The notes under the pieces are model-generated. The model was not told the origin of the DNA. It worked only from the letters and a program-made list of their open reading frames with translations, and did not search any database. A stretch of 64,000 nucleotides of DNA from Conservatibacter flavescens (GTDB lineage Bacteria > Pseudomonadota > Gammaproteobacteria > Enterobacterales > Pasteurellaceae). This document shows positions 8,665 through 19,277 of the stretch, in pieces. The number at the start of each line of letters is the position of its first letter. Within the stretch, counting starts at the first letter, position 1. The stretch covers positions 362,736 through 426,735 of the forward strand of contig NZ_PHHA01000002.1 of NCBI RefSeq assembly GCF_002795425.1. The letters run 5' to 3'. The translations under genes were made by a program, and so were the position numbers.

Positions 8665-10398
8665 TTAATTCAAAATTTTGATTTCACCATTTTCATATTG
8701 CATCCAAGTCATATCGCGTTCTACATTACAATTCGGTCCAGCACTTAATGTCCCCGTTAAACCCGTAATACTATAGCCTGGTACTTGACGTAACTCATTA
8801 AATTGATTGATTAACAACCAAGCATCCGATCCCATCGCATATAAACGCATTAAAGAATAATCGCCATTTGTTAACGCTTCAACTTTCTTATATTGCTCAG
8901 AACTTGTATCTTTAAAGAATGGAATATCACTAAATTGTAACCCATTCATTAATAAGCGATATTCAGGGCCGTTATTGCTCGAATTACTACGAGAACTCGC
9001 ATACAATTTCAAATTGCGGTTACTATTGTCAATCGCCGTTTTAATTGACGGTAAATTCTCACTTAAGGCAACAATATATAAGGCTTGTACATTTTGATTT
9101 AAGTTCTCTTGCAAAGCAAACACAATATCATCAGCGTTTGTATAGAAACGGATATTAGCATCTGTTGCGGCCAATTGTTGCCAACGAATATTAAATGCTG
9201 AAGCGGTACGTTGTCCTAAATCACTTTGTGGCACGATCACTAATGGCTCACGCACGCCATCATTCCACATTTTATTTGCCGCAGATTCTGCTTCATCTTC
9301 TGGTGATAAACCGTAGTAACATACTTGGGTTAATGCTCTAGAATTTGGTGTTGAATTTAACGCTAAAATATCTAATCCCTGAATATCACTGCTTAGCATG
9401 GTATCCACATTACTTTTAATTAATGGCCCAACTAAGGCAGTAATACCCGCTTGTTTAGCTTGTTCAACAATAGTTGCAACCGGTGTTGCCACTGTATCAA
9501 AAACTTGCACTGGCATTGCATTTTCACCACGTGCATCATCAAATCCTGATTTAATGGTATTTCCAATCAATTGCGCATTACCACTAAGCGGCAATAACAA
9601 ACCAATTTGATTTAATTGTGTCTGTTGGAAATTAAAAATACTTTGTAATTCCGTTGGGAATAAATACGCCGCAGTATGGCTAGGATAAGCGGCACGCCAA
9701 TTTTGCAATGCTTCATTTAAACGCGCGGGTTGAGCAACATTATCGTTATAGGCCTTTGCCAATGCTAACCACCCTGCTAATGTCACATCGCCTTGCGCAT
9801 CAGTATTATTGATGATCCCTTTATTTGCATGGCGCAATAATGCCCAAGTGCGGTCATTATTTTCTTGTTTTTTTTGCGTATCCGTCAACACCGCATCCAT
9901 TTTACCGCGTGCACGCACTGCGCCGACTACGTCATAACGGTTTTCCGCGATACGTGCTTCTGTTTGGTAGTAGCGAGCCGTTTGTGACGGGCTTAATTGT
10001 GACAGGTTAATCGCTTTTAATTGAGATTCTGCTTTGTCATTTTGGCGTTTTACAGCAGCAATATCCGCTTCAATTAATGCTTTGTCTAATAACTGTTCCT
10101 TGTTCTCCACCTTACCCAATTCGGCTAATACCGCTTCTGCTTGTGAGATTTTATTTTCGGTCACAAGCACGCGAGCAGCCAAAAGCTGATAAGTGATTTT
10201 ATCTTCTGGATTTTGTTGTTGTGCAACTCGTCCTAAATAAAAATCCGAACTGGCATGTGCATCATTCTTTAATAAATCAGTTAAACCGCTACCAAAGCTA
10301 AAAAGCCCTCCTGTGGTACAACCTGCTAAAAATAACGCACAGAAAAAAGGCATTAATAGATTTTTAAAATTAATGCGTTGTAATAAAATAGTAGACAT
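8665..10398 (-). CDS. lpoA: Penicillin-binding protein activator LpoA (outer-membrane lipoprotein)
   Basis: LpoA spans the periplasm from the outer membrane and activates PBP1A. The lipobox LFLAGC places the lipidated cysteine at residue 27. An N-terminal TPR-like helical domain is followed by a periplasmic-binding-protein-like C-terminal domain beginning near [15 protein letters not shown]. The 577-residue length fits the shorter Haemophilus type; E. coli LpoA is longer. The start at MSTILLQ has a GGAG ribosome site, and an extension of 30 residues upstream is unlikely. It is divergent from rsmI, as in E. coli. Confidence 0.94.
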   Translation of the reverse strand: MSTILLQRINFKNLLMPFFCALFLAGCTTGGLFSFGSGLTDLLKNDAHASSDFYLGRVAQQQNPEDKITYQLLAARVLVTENKISQAEAVLAELGKVENKEQLLDKALIEADIAAVKRQNDKAESQLKAINLSQLSPSQTARYYQTEARIAENRYDVVGAVRARGKMDAVLTDTQKKQENNDRTWALLRHANKGIINNTDAQGDVTLAGWLALAKAYNDNVAQPARLNEALQNWRAAYPSHTAAYLFPTELQSIFNFQQTQLNQIGLLLPLSGNAQLIGNTIKSGFDDARGENAMPVQVFDTVATPVATIVEQAKQAGITALVGPLIKSNVDTMLSSDIQGLDILALNSTPNSRALTQVCYYGLSPEDEAESAANKMWNDGVREPLVIVPQSDLGQRTASAFNIRWQQLAATDANIRFYTNADDIVFALQENLNQNVQALYIVALSENLPSIKTAIDNSNRNLKLYASSRSNSSNNGPEYRLLMNGLQFSDIPFFKDTSSEQYKKVEALTNGDYSLMRLYAMGSDAWLLINQFNELRQVPGYSITGLTGTLSAGPNCNVERDMTWMQYENGEIKILN

Positions 10399-10505
10399 AA
10401 TTACTCCGTAAGGATTGATAAGCTCATTGTTGTCATACATTATTGTTAACAACAAAGGGATCTTAACTTTCTCGACAATTAAAATCAAATTTAAAGACCT
10501 ATATT

Positions 10506-11351
10506 ATGCAGAAATCATTCGGAATACTATACATCGTAGCAACCCCTATTGGAAATTTACAAGACATTACACAACGGGCCCTTGATACATTTCAATCAGT
10601 GGATCTGATTGCCGCAGAAGATACCCGTCACAGTGGGCTACTACTGAGCCATTATGGTATTAAAAAACCGTTTTTCGCCCTACATGATCATAATGAACAG
10701 CAAAAAGCCGACTTACTGGTAGAAAAATTACAACAAGGGGTGAATATTGCTCTTATCTCTGATGCGGGCACACCTTTAATCAGTGATCCTGGATTTCATT
10801 TAGTACGTAAATGTCGTCAAGCAGGCATCACGGTCAGCCCTCTACCTGGTGCTTGTGCCGCTATTACAGCATTATGTGCGGCTGGAATTGCTTCTGATCG
10901 CTTTTGCTTTGAGGGATTTCTTCCGGCTAAATCAAAAGCCCGTTGTGATAAATTACAACGCTTAGTAGAAGAAGAACGTACATTGATTTTTTATGAGTCC
11001 ACTCATCGTATTTTAGATACTTTAGAGGATATTAAAACGGTTTTCGGTGAAACACGTTATGTTGTACTTGCCCGTGAGATTACAAAAACGTGGGAAACTA
11101 TAACAGGTAACGAGGTAGCACAACTATTAGCATGGCTAAAAGCTGATCCCAATCGCACTAAAGGGGAAATGGTGCTCATTATTGAGGGTAAAATAAATTC
11201 TGAAGAAAAACAGTTTAATCCTCAAGCTATTCAAGCCCTCAAACTGATTAGTCAAGAACTCCCCCTAAAAAAAGCAGCTGCTATCGTCGCAGAGCTTTAT
11301 GATTATAAAAAAAATGCATTATATCAATTAGGGTTAGAAATGAATTTATAG
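10506..11351 (+). CDS. rsmI: 16S rRNA 2'-O-ribose C1402 methyltransferase RsmI
   Basis: An SAM-dependent tetrapyrrole-methylase-fold enzyme that methylates C1402 in the ribosomal decoding centre together with RsmH. The 281 residues start with the family signature [15 protein letters not shown], followed by AAEDTRHSG and the GTPLISDPG loop. The short leader has no strong ribosome site. Divergent pairing with lpoA is conserved in gamma-proteobacteria. Confidence 0.96.
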   Translation: MQKSFGILYIVATPIGNLQDITQRALDTFQSVDLIAAEDTRHSGLLLSHYGIKKPFFALHDHNEQQKADLLVEKLQQGVNIALISDAGTPLISDPGFHLVRKCRQAGITVSPLPGACAAITALCAAGIASDRFCFEGFLPAKSKARCDKLQRLVEEERTLIFYESTHRILDTLEDIKTVFGETRYVVLAREITKTWETITGNEVAQLLAWLKADPNRTKGEMVLIIEGKINSEEKQFNPQAIQALKLISQELPLKKAAAIVAELYDYKKNALYQLGLEMNL

Positions 11352-11438
11352 CAAATTACGCTAAATAACCATAAAACACAGCGCTTTTACACCACTATCG
11401 CCATCAGGACTCTCATCTCTCGTGATGGAATATCCGCA

Positions 11439-12452
11439 TTACAACGAGGCATCAGGTAAAAGCAAACTTTTGCCATCGCTTGCGCCTTTTATTGTTTGGG
11501 TCAGAGGGTTAAGCCCTTGTGCTTGCCACTGACTATTCGCGCGGCTTAGCTTTCGGTAATTCAGAGGGGAAACCCCTGTATATTTCTGAAAATTATCATA
11601 GAAACGGCTAATGGCATTAAAGCCTACCGTTAAGGAAATATCTAACATTGTTTTATCTGTATCACTTAATAATGCTTTAGCATGGTTAATCCTCATCATA
11701 AGAATATATTGTTTAATGGTTAACTGCATCACTGACTGAAATAATCCCATTGCATAATTTGTATTTAATCCTACCGCCGTCGCCACATCGCTGACGGTAA
11801 GCGCATCATTATAATGATTAGCAATATAGTCTAACATTAAGCTAACATAATGCTGGCTGTATTTTGATGAATGCGGAAGGTTATTGCCAATATCATAGCC
11901 CTGCTCTAAACGTAACGTCCAACCATCAAACGCAATCCGTTTTACCATTAATTGTATTTCATCATGAACTAACTGCTGGCGATTTACATCGGATAATGCC
12001 AATTCTCTCTCCCAACGCTGAATTTCAAAAAGGCTGACTAAATTTGGGTGTTGAGACTCAACCACGACACCATGTGTAATATGATTAATCAGTTTTTGAG
12101 GCAATGTCCAAGCTAAAAATTGATGAACGGGAACATCAATTACCGCCATTTTAGTACACCCATTTAAATTGACTAATCTATGTGGCACAGATGCCCAAAA
12201 TAGTGCGATGTGGTTTGCTTTAATAATCACAGGTTTACCATTAAACAAATATTCCACATCATCATCAAAAGGAATATTAATTTCCATATGACCATGCCAG
12301 TGATAACCAGACATCACGCCCGGAGGATGTTGTAAAACAACATTTAATGGATAGTGTGCCAAACAAAGAGAAAGCGGGCTAATAGCTTCACTGCCATACT
12401 TATTTTCATCATTAATTTTAAATTGTAAGCTGTGTTCTGATTTCTTTTCCAT
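11439..12452 (-). CDS. melR: Melibiose operon activator MelR, AraC family
   Basis: A cupin-type N-terminal sensor (HWHGHMEINIPFDDDVEYL) and a C-terminal pair of helix-turn-helix motifs (LTVSDVATAVGLNTNYAMG; DISLTVGFNAISRFYDNF) follow E. coli MelR closely along the whole length. In E. coli, MelR activates melAB in response to melibiose, with CRP. It is divergent from melA. I start at ATG (MEKKSEH). An in-frame GTG four codons upstream lies inside an uptake signal. The C-terminus extends about 35 residues beyond the E. coli protein, ending with no recognised motif. Confidence 0.92.
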   Translation of the reverse strand: MEKKSEHSLQFKINDENKYGSEAISPLSLCLAHYPLNVVLQHPPGVMSGYHWHGHMEINIPFDDDVEYLFNGKPVIIKANHIALFWASVPHRLVNLNGCTKMAVIDVPVHQFLAWTLPQKLINHITHGVVVESQHPNLVSLFEIQRWERELALSDVNRQQLVHDEIQLMVKRIAFDGWTLRLEQGYDIGNNLPHSSKYSQHYVSLMLDYIANHYNDALTVSDVATAVGLNTNYAMGLFQSVMQLTIKQYILMMRINHAKALLSDTDKTMLDISLTVGFNAISRFYDNFQKYTGVSPLNYRKLSRANSQWQAQGLNPLTQTIKGASDGKSLLLPDASL

Positions 12453-12523
12453 TTTTAACCGCACTTTTTGAAATTAGATAAACAACTACATGTTAATAAA
12501 AATCGCGTTTTTTAGCAAAATAA

Positions 12524-12598
12524 TCCTGAAAACTCATTTTATATCATCATAATCACCAAAACTGAGCTTTCAGGAATTATCCCTAAAAGTTCGGGATA
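12524..12598. promoter_or_regulatory. Two inverted repeats in the melR-melA intergenic region (candidate MelR operators)
   Basis: TCCTGAAAACTC (12524-12535) and GAGCTTTCAGGA (12564-12575) are a 12-base inverted pair with one mismatch. A second pair, TATCCC/GGGATA, lies at 12578-12583 and 12593-12598. AraC-family regulators commonly use such paired sites. A half CRP-like TGTGA lies just downstream near 12616. Assignment to MelR rests on position only. Confidence 0.4.
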
Positions 12599-12669
12599 GA
12601 AAAACCATTAAGCCTGTGACATGATTAAATTGTTTCTAGAAAATAAGTTCACTTCAGGAGGAATAGATT

Positions 12670-14022
12670 ATGTCATATCCTAAAATTACGTTTATTGGCG
12701 CCGGTTCAACGGTGTTTGTAAAAAATATTTTAAACGATGTATTTCACAAACCCGCCCTACGCCATGCCAATATCGCGTTGATGGACATCGATCCTGTACG
12801 CTTGGAAGAATCTCATGTTGTCATACAAAAACTCATGCGCTCTGCCGGTTCACAAGGCCATATCCAATGTTTTACCGATCAAAAAGCGGCACTAGATGGC
12901 GCGGATTTTGTCGTCGTTGCTTTTCAAATCGGCGGTTATGAACCTTGTACTGTGACGGATTTTGAAATTTGCAAGAAATATGGATTGGAACAAACCATTG
13001 CAGATACATTAGGAGTAGGCGGTATTATGAGGGCATTACGTACTATTCCACACCTCTGGAAAATTTGTGAAGATATGACGGACGTTTGTCCACAAGCCAC
13101 CATGCTCAATTATGTCAATCCAATGGCCATGAATACATGGGCAATGTTTGAAAAATTCCCTCATATAAAACAAGTAGGTTTGTGCCATTCTGTACAAGGA
13201 ACCGCTGAAGAATTAGCCCATGACTTAGACATTGATCATCGTGATTTACGCTATCGCTGCGCAGGGATCAACCATATGGCATTTTATTTAGAAATTGAGA
13301 AAAAAATCGCCGATGGTCAGTATGAAAGTATCTATCCAGCCCTTCTTAATGCCTATGAAAACGGATCTGCTCCCAAACCGAATCCGCACAATCCTCGTTG
13401 CCAAAATATTGTCCGTTATGAAATGTTTAAGAAATTAGGGTATTTTGTGACAGAATCTTCTGAGCATTTTGCAGAATATACTCCTTATTTCATCAAACCC
13501 AATCGTCCAGATTTAATTGAACGTTACCAAGTTCCACTGGATGAATATCCTAAACGTTGTGTTGAACAAATTGCCCAATGGAAAGCCGATTTTGAAACCT
13601 ATCAACAAGCCGAAAGTATTTCATTACCGGCTTCTAGAGAATATGCAAGCACTATTATCAATGCTATTTGGACTAACGAACCAAGCGTTATTTATGGCAA
13701 TGTCGAAAATAAAAATTTAATTGATAATTTGCCACAGGGATGCTGTGTTGAAGTCCCTTGCTTAGTTGATGCTAATGGTATTCAACCGACCAAAATTGGG
13801 GCTATTCCAAACCATTTAGCCGCCCTTATGCAAACGAACATCAATGTACAACGTTTAACAACTGAAGCAATTCTGACGGAAAATCGAGAGCGAATTTATC
13901 ATGCCGCAATGTTAGATCCTCATACTGCCGCAGTATTAAGTCTTGATGAAATCTATGCATTAGTAGATGAATTACTACTTGCGCATAAAGATTGGCTACC
14001 TGCGTGGATAAATCAAAAATAA
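12670..14022 (+). CDS. melA: Alpha-galactosidase MelA, NAD- and metal-dependent (GH4)
   Basis: A cytoplasmic enzyme that splits melibiose by the GH4 redox-elimination mechanism using NAD+ and Mn2+. The 450 residues match E. coli MelA (451). The Rossmann motif IGAGSTVF is at 9-16. [11 protein letters not shown] and the metal-site segments GLCHSVQG (Cys) and INHMAFYL (His) are present. An AGGAGG ribosome site lies just upstream. It is the first gene of melA-melB-rafA, and melB begins 14 bases after the stop. Confidence 0.97.
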   Translation: MSYPKITFIGAGSTVFVKNILNDVFHKPALRHANIALMDIDPVRLEESHVVIQKLMRSAGSQGHIQCFTDQKAALDGADFVVVAFQIGGYEPCTVTDFEICKKYGLEQTIADTLGVGGIMRALRTIPHLWKICEDMTDVCPQATMLNYVNPMAMNTWAMFEKFPHIKQVGLCHSVQGTAEELAHDLDIDHRDLRYRCAGINHMAFYLEIEKKIADGQYESIYPALLNAYENGSAPKPNPHNPRCQNIVRYEMFKKLGYFVTESSEHFAEYTPYFIKPNRPDLIERYQVPLDEYPKRCVEQIAQWKADFETYQQAESISLPASREYASTIINAIWTNEPSVIYGNVENKNLIDNLPQGCCVEVPCLVDANGIQPTKIGAIPNHLAALMQTNINVQRLTTEAILTENRERIYHAAMLDPHTAAVLSLDEIYALVDELLLAHKDWLPAWINQK

Positions 14023-14036
14023 ATAAGGAGTTCAAT

Positions 14037-15416
14037 ATGGCACTATCAATGAAAACCAAAATAAGTTTTGGACTAGGCGCATATGGTAAAGATTTTGCAA
14101 TCGGTATTGTTTATATGTACTTAATGTACTACTACACCGATGTATTAGGCGTTAGCGCAGCCATTGTCGGAACCATTTTTATGGTTGCGCGAGTATGGGA
14201 CGCGCTAAATGATCCGATTATGGGGTGGATAGTCAACAATACACGCACCCGTTGGGGAAAATTTAAGCCTTGGATTTTAATCGGGACGATTGTGAACTCT
14301 ATCGCGCTGTTTTCTCTATTTTGTGCCGATTACTTTAGCGGTACGGAACAAATCATTTATATTGCTGTTACCTACATTCTTTGGGGCATGACTTATACAT
14401 TAATGGATATCCCATTTTGGTCTCTTACTCCCACTTTAACCCTCGATCAAAGAGAACGTGAAGAACTCGTCCCATACCCACGATTTTTTGCCAGCTTAGC
14501 CGGGTTTGTTACCGCTGGGATTTGTATGCCATTTGTTGATTATGTAGGCGGGGAAGACAAAGGTTATGGTTTCCGTATGTTTACCTTAGTCATTATCGCT
14601 TTTTTTGTTATCTCCACGATTATTACCTTAGTCAATGTAAAGGAAAAATACTCTTCTGATAACTTAGAAAAAGATAGCCATATCCCTAAACGCAAGATTC
14701 CACTTAAAACGTTAGTATCACTCATTCCACGCAATGATCAACTATCCAGTTTATTAGTCATGGCGTTATGCTATAACATTGCTGGCAACATTATTTCAGG
14801 TTTTGCGATTTATTATTTCACCTATGTAGTAGGTGACAAAGATATGTTCCGTTATTTTATGTCCTATGCAGGGATCGCAAATCTGGCCATCATTATTCTT
14901 TTTGCCCGTTTAGCAAAATTCTTCTCACGTAAAACCTTATGGACCAGTATCTCTATTTTCTCCATTTTAAGCTGTGCGCTACTCGCTTATACCGGTATCA
15001 TTGATCGTGGTAATGTTTTCTTAATCATCACCGCAGGCATTTTCATGCAAATCGGCAGCGCACTATTTTGGACATTACAAGTCATTATGGTTGCAGATAC
15101 AGTGGATTATGGCGAATACAAACTAGGCATTCGCTCTGAAAGTATTGCTTATGCTGTACAAACTATGGTGGTAAAAGCAGGTTCTGCCGTTTCCGCTTTC
15201 CTTATTGGGGTCTTACTCACCGCGATCAACTACGTACCTAATGTCCCACAAAGTGAAAATACAATTTTCTGGATGGAAATGATCATGATTGCCCTCCCGA
15301 TATTCTTCTATGTAATCAAGCTGCTTGTGTATTTTCGTTTCTACAAACTTCATGGTGATTTATTGGCTAAAGTCAATATTCGCTTGCTTGATAAATACCG
15401 TAAAATCGATGCTTAA
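14037..15416 (+). CDS. melB: Melibiose:sodium symporter MelB (GPH family)
   Basis: An inner-membrane permease of 12 predicted helices in the glycoside-pentoside-hexuronide family. The start [18 protein letters not shown] and the helix segment containing [13 protein letters not shown] are near-identical to E. coli MelB, including the Asp residues of the cation site (NDPIMGW region). The ATG at 14037 follows AAGGAG; the longer frame beginning at 13992 overlaps melA and is rejected. The stop overlaps the ribosome site of rafA. Confidence 0.96.
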   Translation: MALSMKTKISFGLGAYGKDFAIGIVYMYLMYYYTDVLGVSAAIVGTIFMVARVWDALNDPIMGWIVNNTRTRWGKFKPWILIGTIVNSIALFSLFCADYFSGTEQIIYIAVTYILWGMTYTLMDIPFWSLTPTLTLDQREREELVPYPRFFASLAGFVTAGICMPFVDYVGGEDKGYGFRMFTLVIIAFFVISTIITLVNVKEKYSSDNLEKDSHIPKRKIPLKTLVSLIPRNDQLSSLLVMALCYNIAGNIISGFAIYYFTYVVGDKDMFRYFMSYAGIANLAIIILFARLAKFFSRKTLWTSISIFSILSCALLAYTGIIDRGNVFLIITAGIFMQIGSALFWTLQVIMVADTVDYGEYKLGIRSESIAYAVQTMVVKAGSAVSAFLIGVLLTAINYVPNVPQSENTIFWMEMIMIALPIFFYVIKLLVYFRFYKLHGDLLAKVNIRLLDKYRKIDA

Positions 15417-15430
15417 TGGAGGATTTGATA

Positions 15431-17563
15431 ATGCAAGAATATATCCGTTTAACTAGCCCAGTAAATGATCTTATCTTACGCACAGCGCCTTATCCTGAAA
15501 TTCTCTATTTTGGTGAACATTTAGAACAGTTTGATGAAGCTGATATTCTTAGTCTTGGACGTGCCATACCCAATGGGGGACTAGATGTTGATGTACCATT
15601 AACCCTTGCCGCAGAGCATGGGCGCGGCAACTTCTATAGCCCAACATTGGAAGGACACCGTAATGGCATGGATTGGTCTCCCGTCTTTCAGACAAGTGCG
15701 GTTGAATTTGAAAAAAATTTTGTCAAACTGACCGCACTTGATCCTATCGCGGGCTTAGCCTTTGCCACCGAATTTACCCTTGATCACAATGGCGTGTTAA
15801 AAATGCGTAATACCATCACCAACCAAAAAGGAGGTGATTACACCCTAGATCGACTTGGGATCACCTTTCCCCTTCCCGATCATGCTGAAGAAGTCATGAG
15901 TTTCTATGGCCGTTGGCTACGTGAATTTCAACCTAATCGCACCTTATTAAAACATGGTGCGGTCATACAGGAAAACCGAATGGGGCGAAGCTCTCATGAA
16001 TATCCCCCAATACTCATTGTGGGTGAACCACATTTTAGTGAGCAGCAGGGTAATCTATGGGGATTCCACTTTGCTTGGAGTGGAAATACTCGCCTACGCG
16101 CTGATGTACGCATTGATGGTCGACGTTTTGTGCAATTTGAGTCGCTGTTGTTTGCGGGTGAAATCGTGCTTGCCGAAGGGGAAAGCTATACGACACCTTG
16201 GTTATACACCACCTATTCATCACGCGGTCTGAATGGCATGAGTCAACAATTTCATCGCCACGTCCGAGAGCATATTGTTAAATATCCACGTCCATGCCCT
16301 CGCCCTGTACACTTAAATATTTGGGAAGGTGTTTTCTTCGATCATCAAGTTGAACATATTATCGCGATGGCTGAAAAAGCGGCTGAAATGGGTGTAGAGC
16401 GCTTTATTATTGACGACGGGTGGTTTATCGGGCGTAATGACGATTTCGGTGGATTGGGTGATTGGTATTTAGATGAAAATAAATATCCGCAAGGCCTTAA
16501 TCCCGTGATTAATCGTGTACATGAATTAGGTATGGAATTTGGGATTTGGGTTGAATTAGAAATGATCAATAAACCCACCAAGCTTTATCAGGCCCATCCA
16601 GACTGGCTATTGGAAATAAAAGGATACGATCAACCGGAAGAACGCCACCAATACACCCTTGATCTGCAAAATCCACAAGTATTTGATTATTTACTTGAGC
16701 GTATGAATTGGCTGCTGGGTGAACACAAAATTGACTATATCAAATGGGATATGAACCGCCGTATCGTGCAACCCGGACACAACGGACGTAGTTCCCTTGA
16801 TGGACAAACCAGAGCAATGTACCGCTTACACGATGAAATCCGCAAACGTCACCCACATGTAGAAATTGAAGCTTGTGCCTCAGGAGGAGGACGTATTGAT
16901 TATGAAATCCTCAAACGTACACAACGTTTTTGGACATCAGATAATACCGAAGCCTTAGAGAGACAAAAAATTCAACGTGGCATGAGCTATTTCTTTCCAC
17001 CGGAAACTATGGGTGCACATATCTCTAGCCCCCAAAACTGCTCTACAGGGCGCACACTCGATCTACAATTTCGCGGCCTAACCGCCCTCTTTGGGCATAT
17101 GGGGGTTGAACTGGATCCCGTAAAAGAAGCGGCAGAAAAAGCAGGATTTGCCAAATACATTGCCTTACACAAATCCCTGCGCACATTGTTACACAGTGGG
17201 AATGTCGTACGTGTCGATACACGGGATGAAACCCAGTTAATTCATGGTGTTGTCGCTCAAGACCAATCTGAGGCTATTTTCTGTTTTGTACAACTTGCTA
17301 TGCCTGAATATTTACTTCCAGGTATATTCAAGGTCCCAGAATTACAGCCTAATGCGACATATCGCGTTCACGTGCTGGATTTGCCAACAGGATTGCGTAA
17401 TGGCACATCAGGCCATTTAATGAAAAAATATCCGCAATGGTTGCAAAAAGCTTTACAAGGAGAAAGTCTTGAATTCACAGGTGAGTGGCTCACTAAAGTA
17501 GGGTTAACCTTGATTCATCTTGATCCTGCCACTGCGATCTTGTTTAAATTTGAACGTGTTTAA
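15431..17563 (+). CDS. rafA: Alpha-galactosidase, GH36, RafA type
   Basis: A 710-residue enzyme that hydrolyses raffinose-type alpha-1,6-galactosides. It aligns with plasmid RafA (708 residues) over its length. The nucleophile motif YIKWDMNR puts Asp at 440, the substrate loop CASGGGRID follows, and the acid/base Asp is at 504 in WTSDNTEA. The ATG at 15431 lies 8 bases after GGAGG; an ATG overlapping the melB stop is less likely. Two uptake signals in opposite orientation occur inside the gene (15695-15703 and 15731-15739). Export is not expected because no signal peptide is seen. Confidence 0.95.
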   Translation: MQEYIRLTSPVNDLILRTAPYPEILYFGEHLEQFDEADILSLGRAIPNGGLDVDVPLTLAAEHGRGNFYSPTLEGHRNGMDWSPVFQTSAVEFEKNFVKLTALDPIAGLAFATEFTLDHNGVLKMRNTITNQKGGDYTLDRLGITFPLPDHAEEVMSFYGRWLREFQPNRTLLKHGAVIQENRMGRSSHEYPPILIVGEPHFSEQQGNLWGFHFAWSGNTRLRADVRIDGRRFVQFESLLFAGEIVLAEGESYTTPWLYTTYSSRGLNGMSQQFHRHVREHIVKYPRPCPRPVHLNIWEGVFFDHQVEHIIAMAEKAAEMGVERFIIDDGWFIGRNDDFGGLGDWYLDENKYPQGLNPVINRVHELGMEFGIWVELEMINKPTKLYQAHPDWLLEIKGYDQPEERHQYTLDLQNPQVFDYLLERMNWLLGEHKIDYIKWDMNRRIVQPGHNGRSSLDGQTRAMYRLHDEIRKRHPHVEIEACASGGGRIDYEILKRTQRFWTSDNTEALERQKIQRGMSYFFPPETMGAHISSPQNCSTGRTLDLQFRGLTALFGHMGVELDPVKEAAEKAGFAKYIALHKSLRTLLHSGNVVRVDTRDETQLIHGVVAQDQSEAIFCFVQLAMPEYLLPGIFKVPELQPNATYRVHVLDLPTGLRNGTSGHLMKKYPQWLQKALQGESLEFTGEWLTKVGLTLIHLDPATAILFKFERV

Positions 17564-17576
17564 GTAGAATTTCCTC

Positions 17577-17622
17577 AAAGTGCGGTAAGTTTTAAAAATT
17601 TTTAAAATTGTATCGCACTTTT
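17577..17622 (+). terminator. Terminator of the mel-raf operon (one intact and one decayed uptake signal)
   Basis: AAAGTGCGGT and TTTTAAAAA pair with TTTTTAAAA and ATCGCACTTT in an imperfect inverted repeat. The right arm has a base change in the uptake core (ATCGCACTT instead of ACCGCACTT). Confidence 0.55.
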
Positions 17623-17696
17623 CAAAAATCGAAGTGATCTACCCTCAAAAAACCGCTATAATGCCCCGCATTCGTTAAGTTTAGGTCCTTTCAAAG

Positions 17697-18575
17697 ATGT
17701 TGAAAAAATCACTGTTTTGCTCATTACTGCTGATGAGTTCTCCCCTTGTTCTTGCGCAATCATATGTCGTATATGATTTTACGCATAATCGCGTTTTAGA
17801 AAGTCGCGCTTCAAATAATGTACGCCCTATTGCTTCAGTAACGAAACTCATGACGGCTATCATTTTTCTTGAAAATAATGCTAAAAGACATTGCAGCACG
17901 GCGTTAACTGATGACGATGCAGACTACATCAAAGGAACGAGAACAAAACTGCCTAAACATACTCCTATTGCGTGCTCTGAGCTTTTAAAAGCGATGTTTA
18001 TACATTCGGATAACTATGCCGCACACGCGCTAGCACGTTCAGCCGGCATGAGTCGCACAGAGTTTATTTATAAAATGAACCAAAAAGCCAAACAATTGGG
18101 CATGCACTCAACCCGTTTTATTGATAGCTCGGGTTTATCCAGCCAAAATGTCTCTAGCGCTATGGATCTCGTTAAACTCGCTAAGTATGCCATGCAAAAA
18201 CCGGAAATTAGCGAACTTTCTAATACAAAATCGACTTATATAAAAACCAATCGTAAAAATGTGTTTATGCCGAATACGAATAAATTAGTGCGTGAAGATA
18301 TGTTTGCTGCCGCCATTAGCAAAACCGGCTATATCCGCGAATCTGGCTATAACTTAGTATTCATCAATAAACATCGTTGTAATAACGCAATTATTGGGGT
18401 GATTAGTCTAAATAACGCAAGCTCCGCTGCTCGCTCTAATTTTACTAAACATAAATTAGAATCTTATGGCTGCTTGGCTGCCAATAATGTTGTGATTACT
18501 GAAGACAACGATCAAGATTTTGAAGGCTACGATCAACAAGGCATGGATCAACTTATCCGACGCCTAACAAATTAA
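17697..18575 (+). CDS. pbpG: D-alanyl-D-alanine endopeptidase PBP7
   Basis: A periplasmic S11-family DD-endopeptidase that cuts D-Ala-meso-DAP cross-links. A cleavable signal peptide ends near VLAQ. The active-site boxes are S47-V-T-K50, S104-D-N106 and K209-T-G211. At 292 residues it lacks the C-terminal beta domain and membrane anchor of PBP5/6, which fits PBP7. TATAAT at 17657-17662 is a likely -10, with no clear -35. The stop codon overlaps that of yohK on the other strand. Confidence 0.93.
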   Translation: MLKKSLFCSLLLMSSPLVLAQSYVVYDFTHNRVLESRASNNVRPIASVTKLMTAIIFLENNAKRHCSTALTDDDADYIKGTRTKLPKHTPIACSELLKAMFIHSDNYAAHALARSAGMSRTEFIYKMNQKAKQLGMHSTRFIDSSGLSSQNVSSAMDLVKLAKYAMQKPEISELSNTKSTYIKTNRKNVFMPNTNKLVREDMFAAAISKTGYIRESGYNLVFINKHRCNNAIIGVISLNNASSAARSNFTKHKLESYGCLAANNVVITEDNDQDFEGYDQQGMDQLIRRLTN

Positions 18576-19270
18576 AACAAGAAGTACACCAGTTTAAACA
18601 CCATCGGGGCAAATAATGAGCTAACTATGCCACATAGTACCAAAGCTAAGGAACTATATGTCCCTATTTTCGTATCTTGTTGCATCATGGCTGCGGTACC
18701 TAACACATGGGAAACGGCGCCAATAGACAATCCTATAGATTCTCGATAACGAATATGGCATTTTTTCAAAATCACATATCCAAAAATAGAGCCTTGCAAC
18801 CCAGCTAACATGACACCAATTGCTGCAATGGCTGGCACTCCGCCCATATTTTCTGTCATCGCCATTGCTATTGGCATAGTGACTGACTTGGACAATAATG
18901 TCGCAGCGATATCAGGTGTTGCGCCTAAAATAACTGCCAGTATTCCCCCTGTCAGCATGGAAAACAACGAAGCTGTGGTCGTAATAAATAGAATCTCTCG
19001 CCACTGCTTGCGAATTTGTGCAAGTTGTTCATACAAGGGTAATGCTAACGCAACAATGCCTAGAGGTAATAAGTGATTTAATGGCGCATTTCCACGTATA
19101 TACTGTTCATAGGGTAAATCTGCACACAGCAAAATAACAACCAGTGCAATAACACTTAGCACAAACGCATTAAACACCAATGACCGCCAATACTTCCCTA
19201 TTTGAAGCGCGAATACAAATACACCAATTGTCAATAAACTATAACCATAAATCCAAATTTCTGATGTCAT
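18572..19270 (-). CDS. yohK: LrgB/CidB-family membrane protein YohK
   Basis: A 232-residue, highly hydrophobic protein with about six to eight predicted helices and the conserved LrgB segments (LLSKSVTMPIAMAM; AVSHVLGTAAMMQQD). In Staphylococcus, the LrgAB/CidAB pairs modulate murein hydrolase activity; recent work on plant and bacterial homologues points to pyruvate or glycolate transport. The function in Pasteurellaceae is not known. It is paired 7 bases downstream of yohJ. Confidence 0.9.
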   Translation of the reverse strand: MTSEIWIYGYSLLTIGVFVFALQIGKYWRSLVFNAFVLSVIALVVILLCADLPYEQYIRGNAPLNHLLPLGIVALALPLYEQLAQIRKQWREILFITTTASLFSMLTGGILAVILGATPDIAATLLSKSVTMPIAMAMTENMGGVPAIAAIGVMLAGLQGSIFGYVILKKCHIRYRESIGLSIGAVSHVLGTAAMMQQDTKIGTYSSLALVLCGIVSSLFAPMVFKLVYFLF

Positions 19271-19277
19271 ATTTCAC

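Noticed and set aside
11401..11428. Terminator between rsmI and melR (CCATCA/TGATGG)
   Set aside because: The stem is short with a long loop and no T-run on either side.
12612..12632. CRP site upstream of melA
   Set aside because: One TGTGA half is present but the other half is poor; mentioned only as a half-site.
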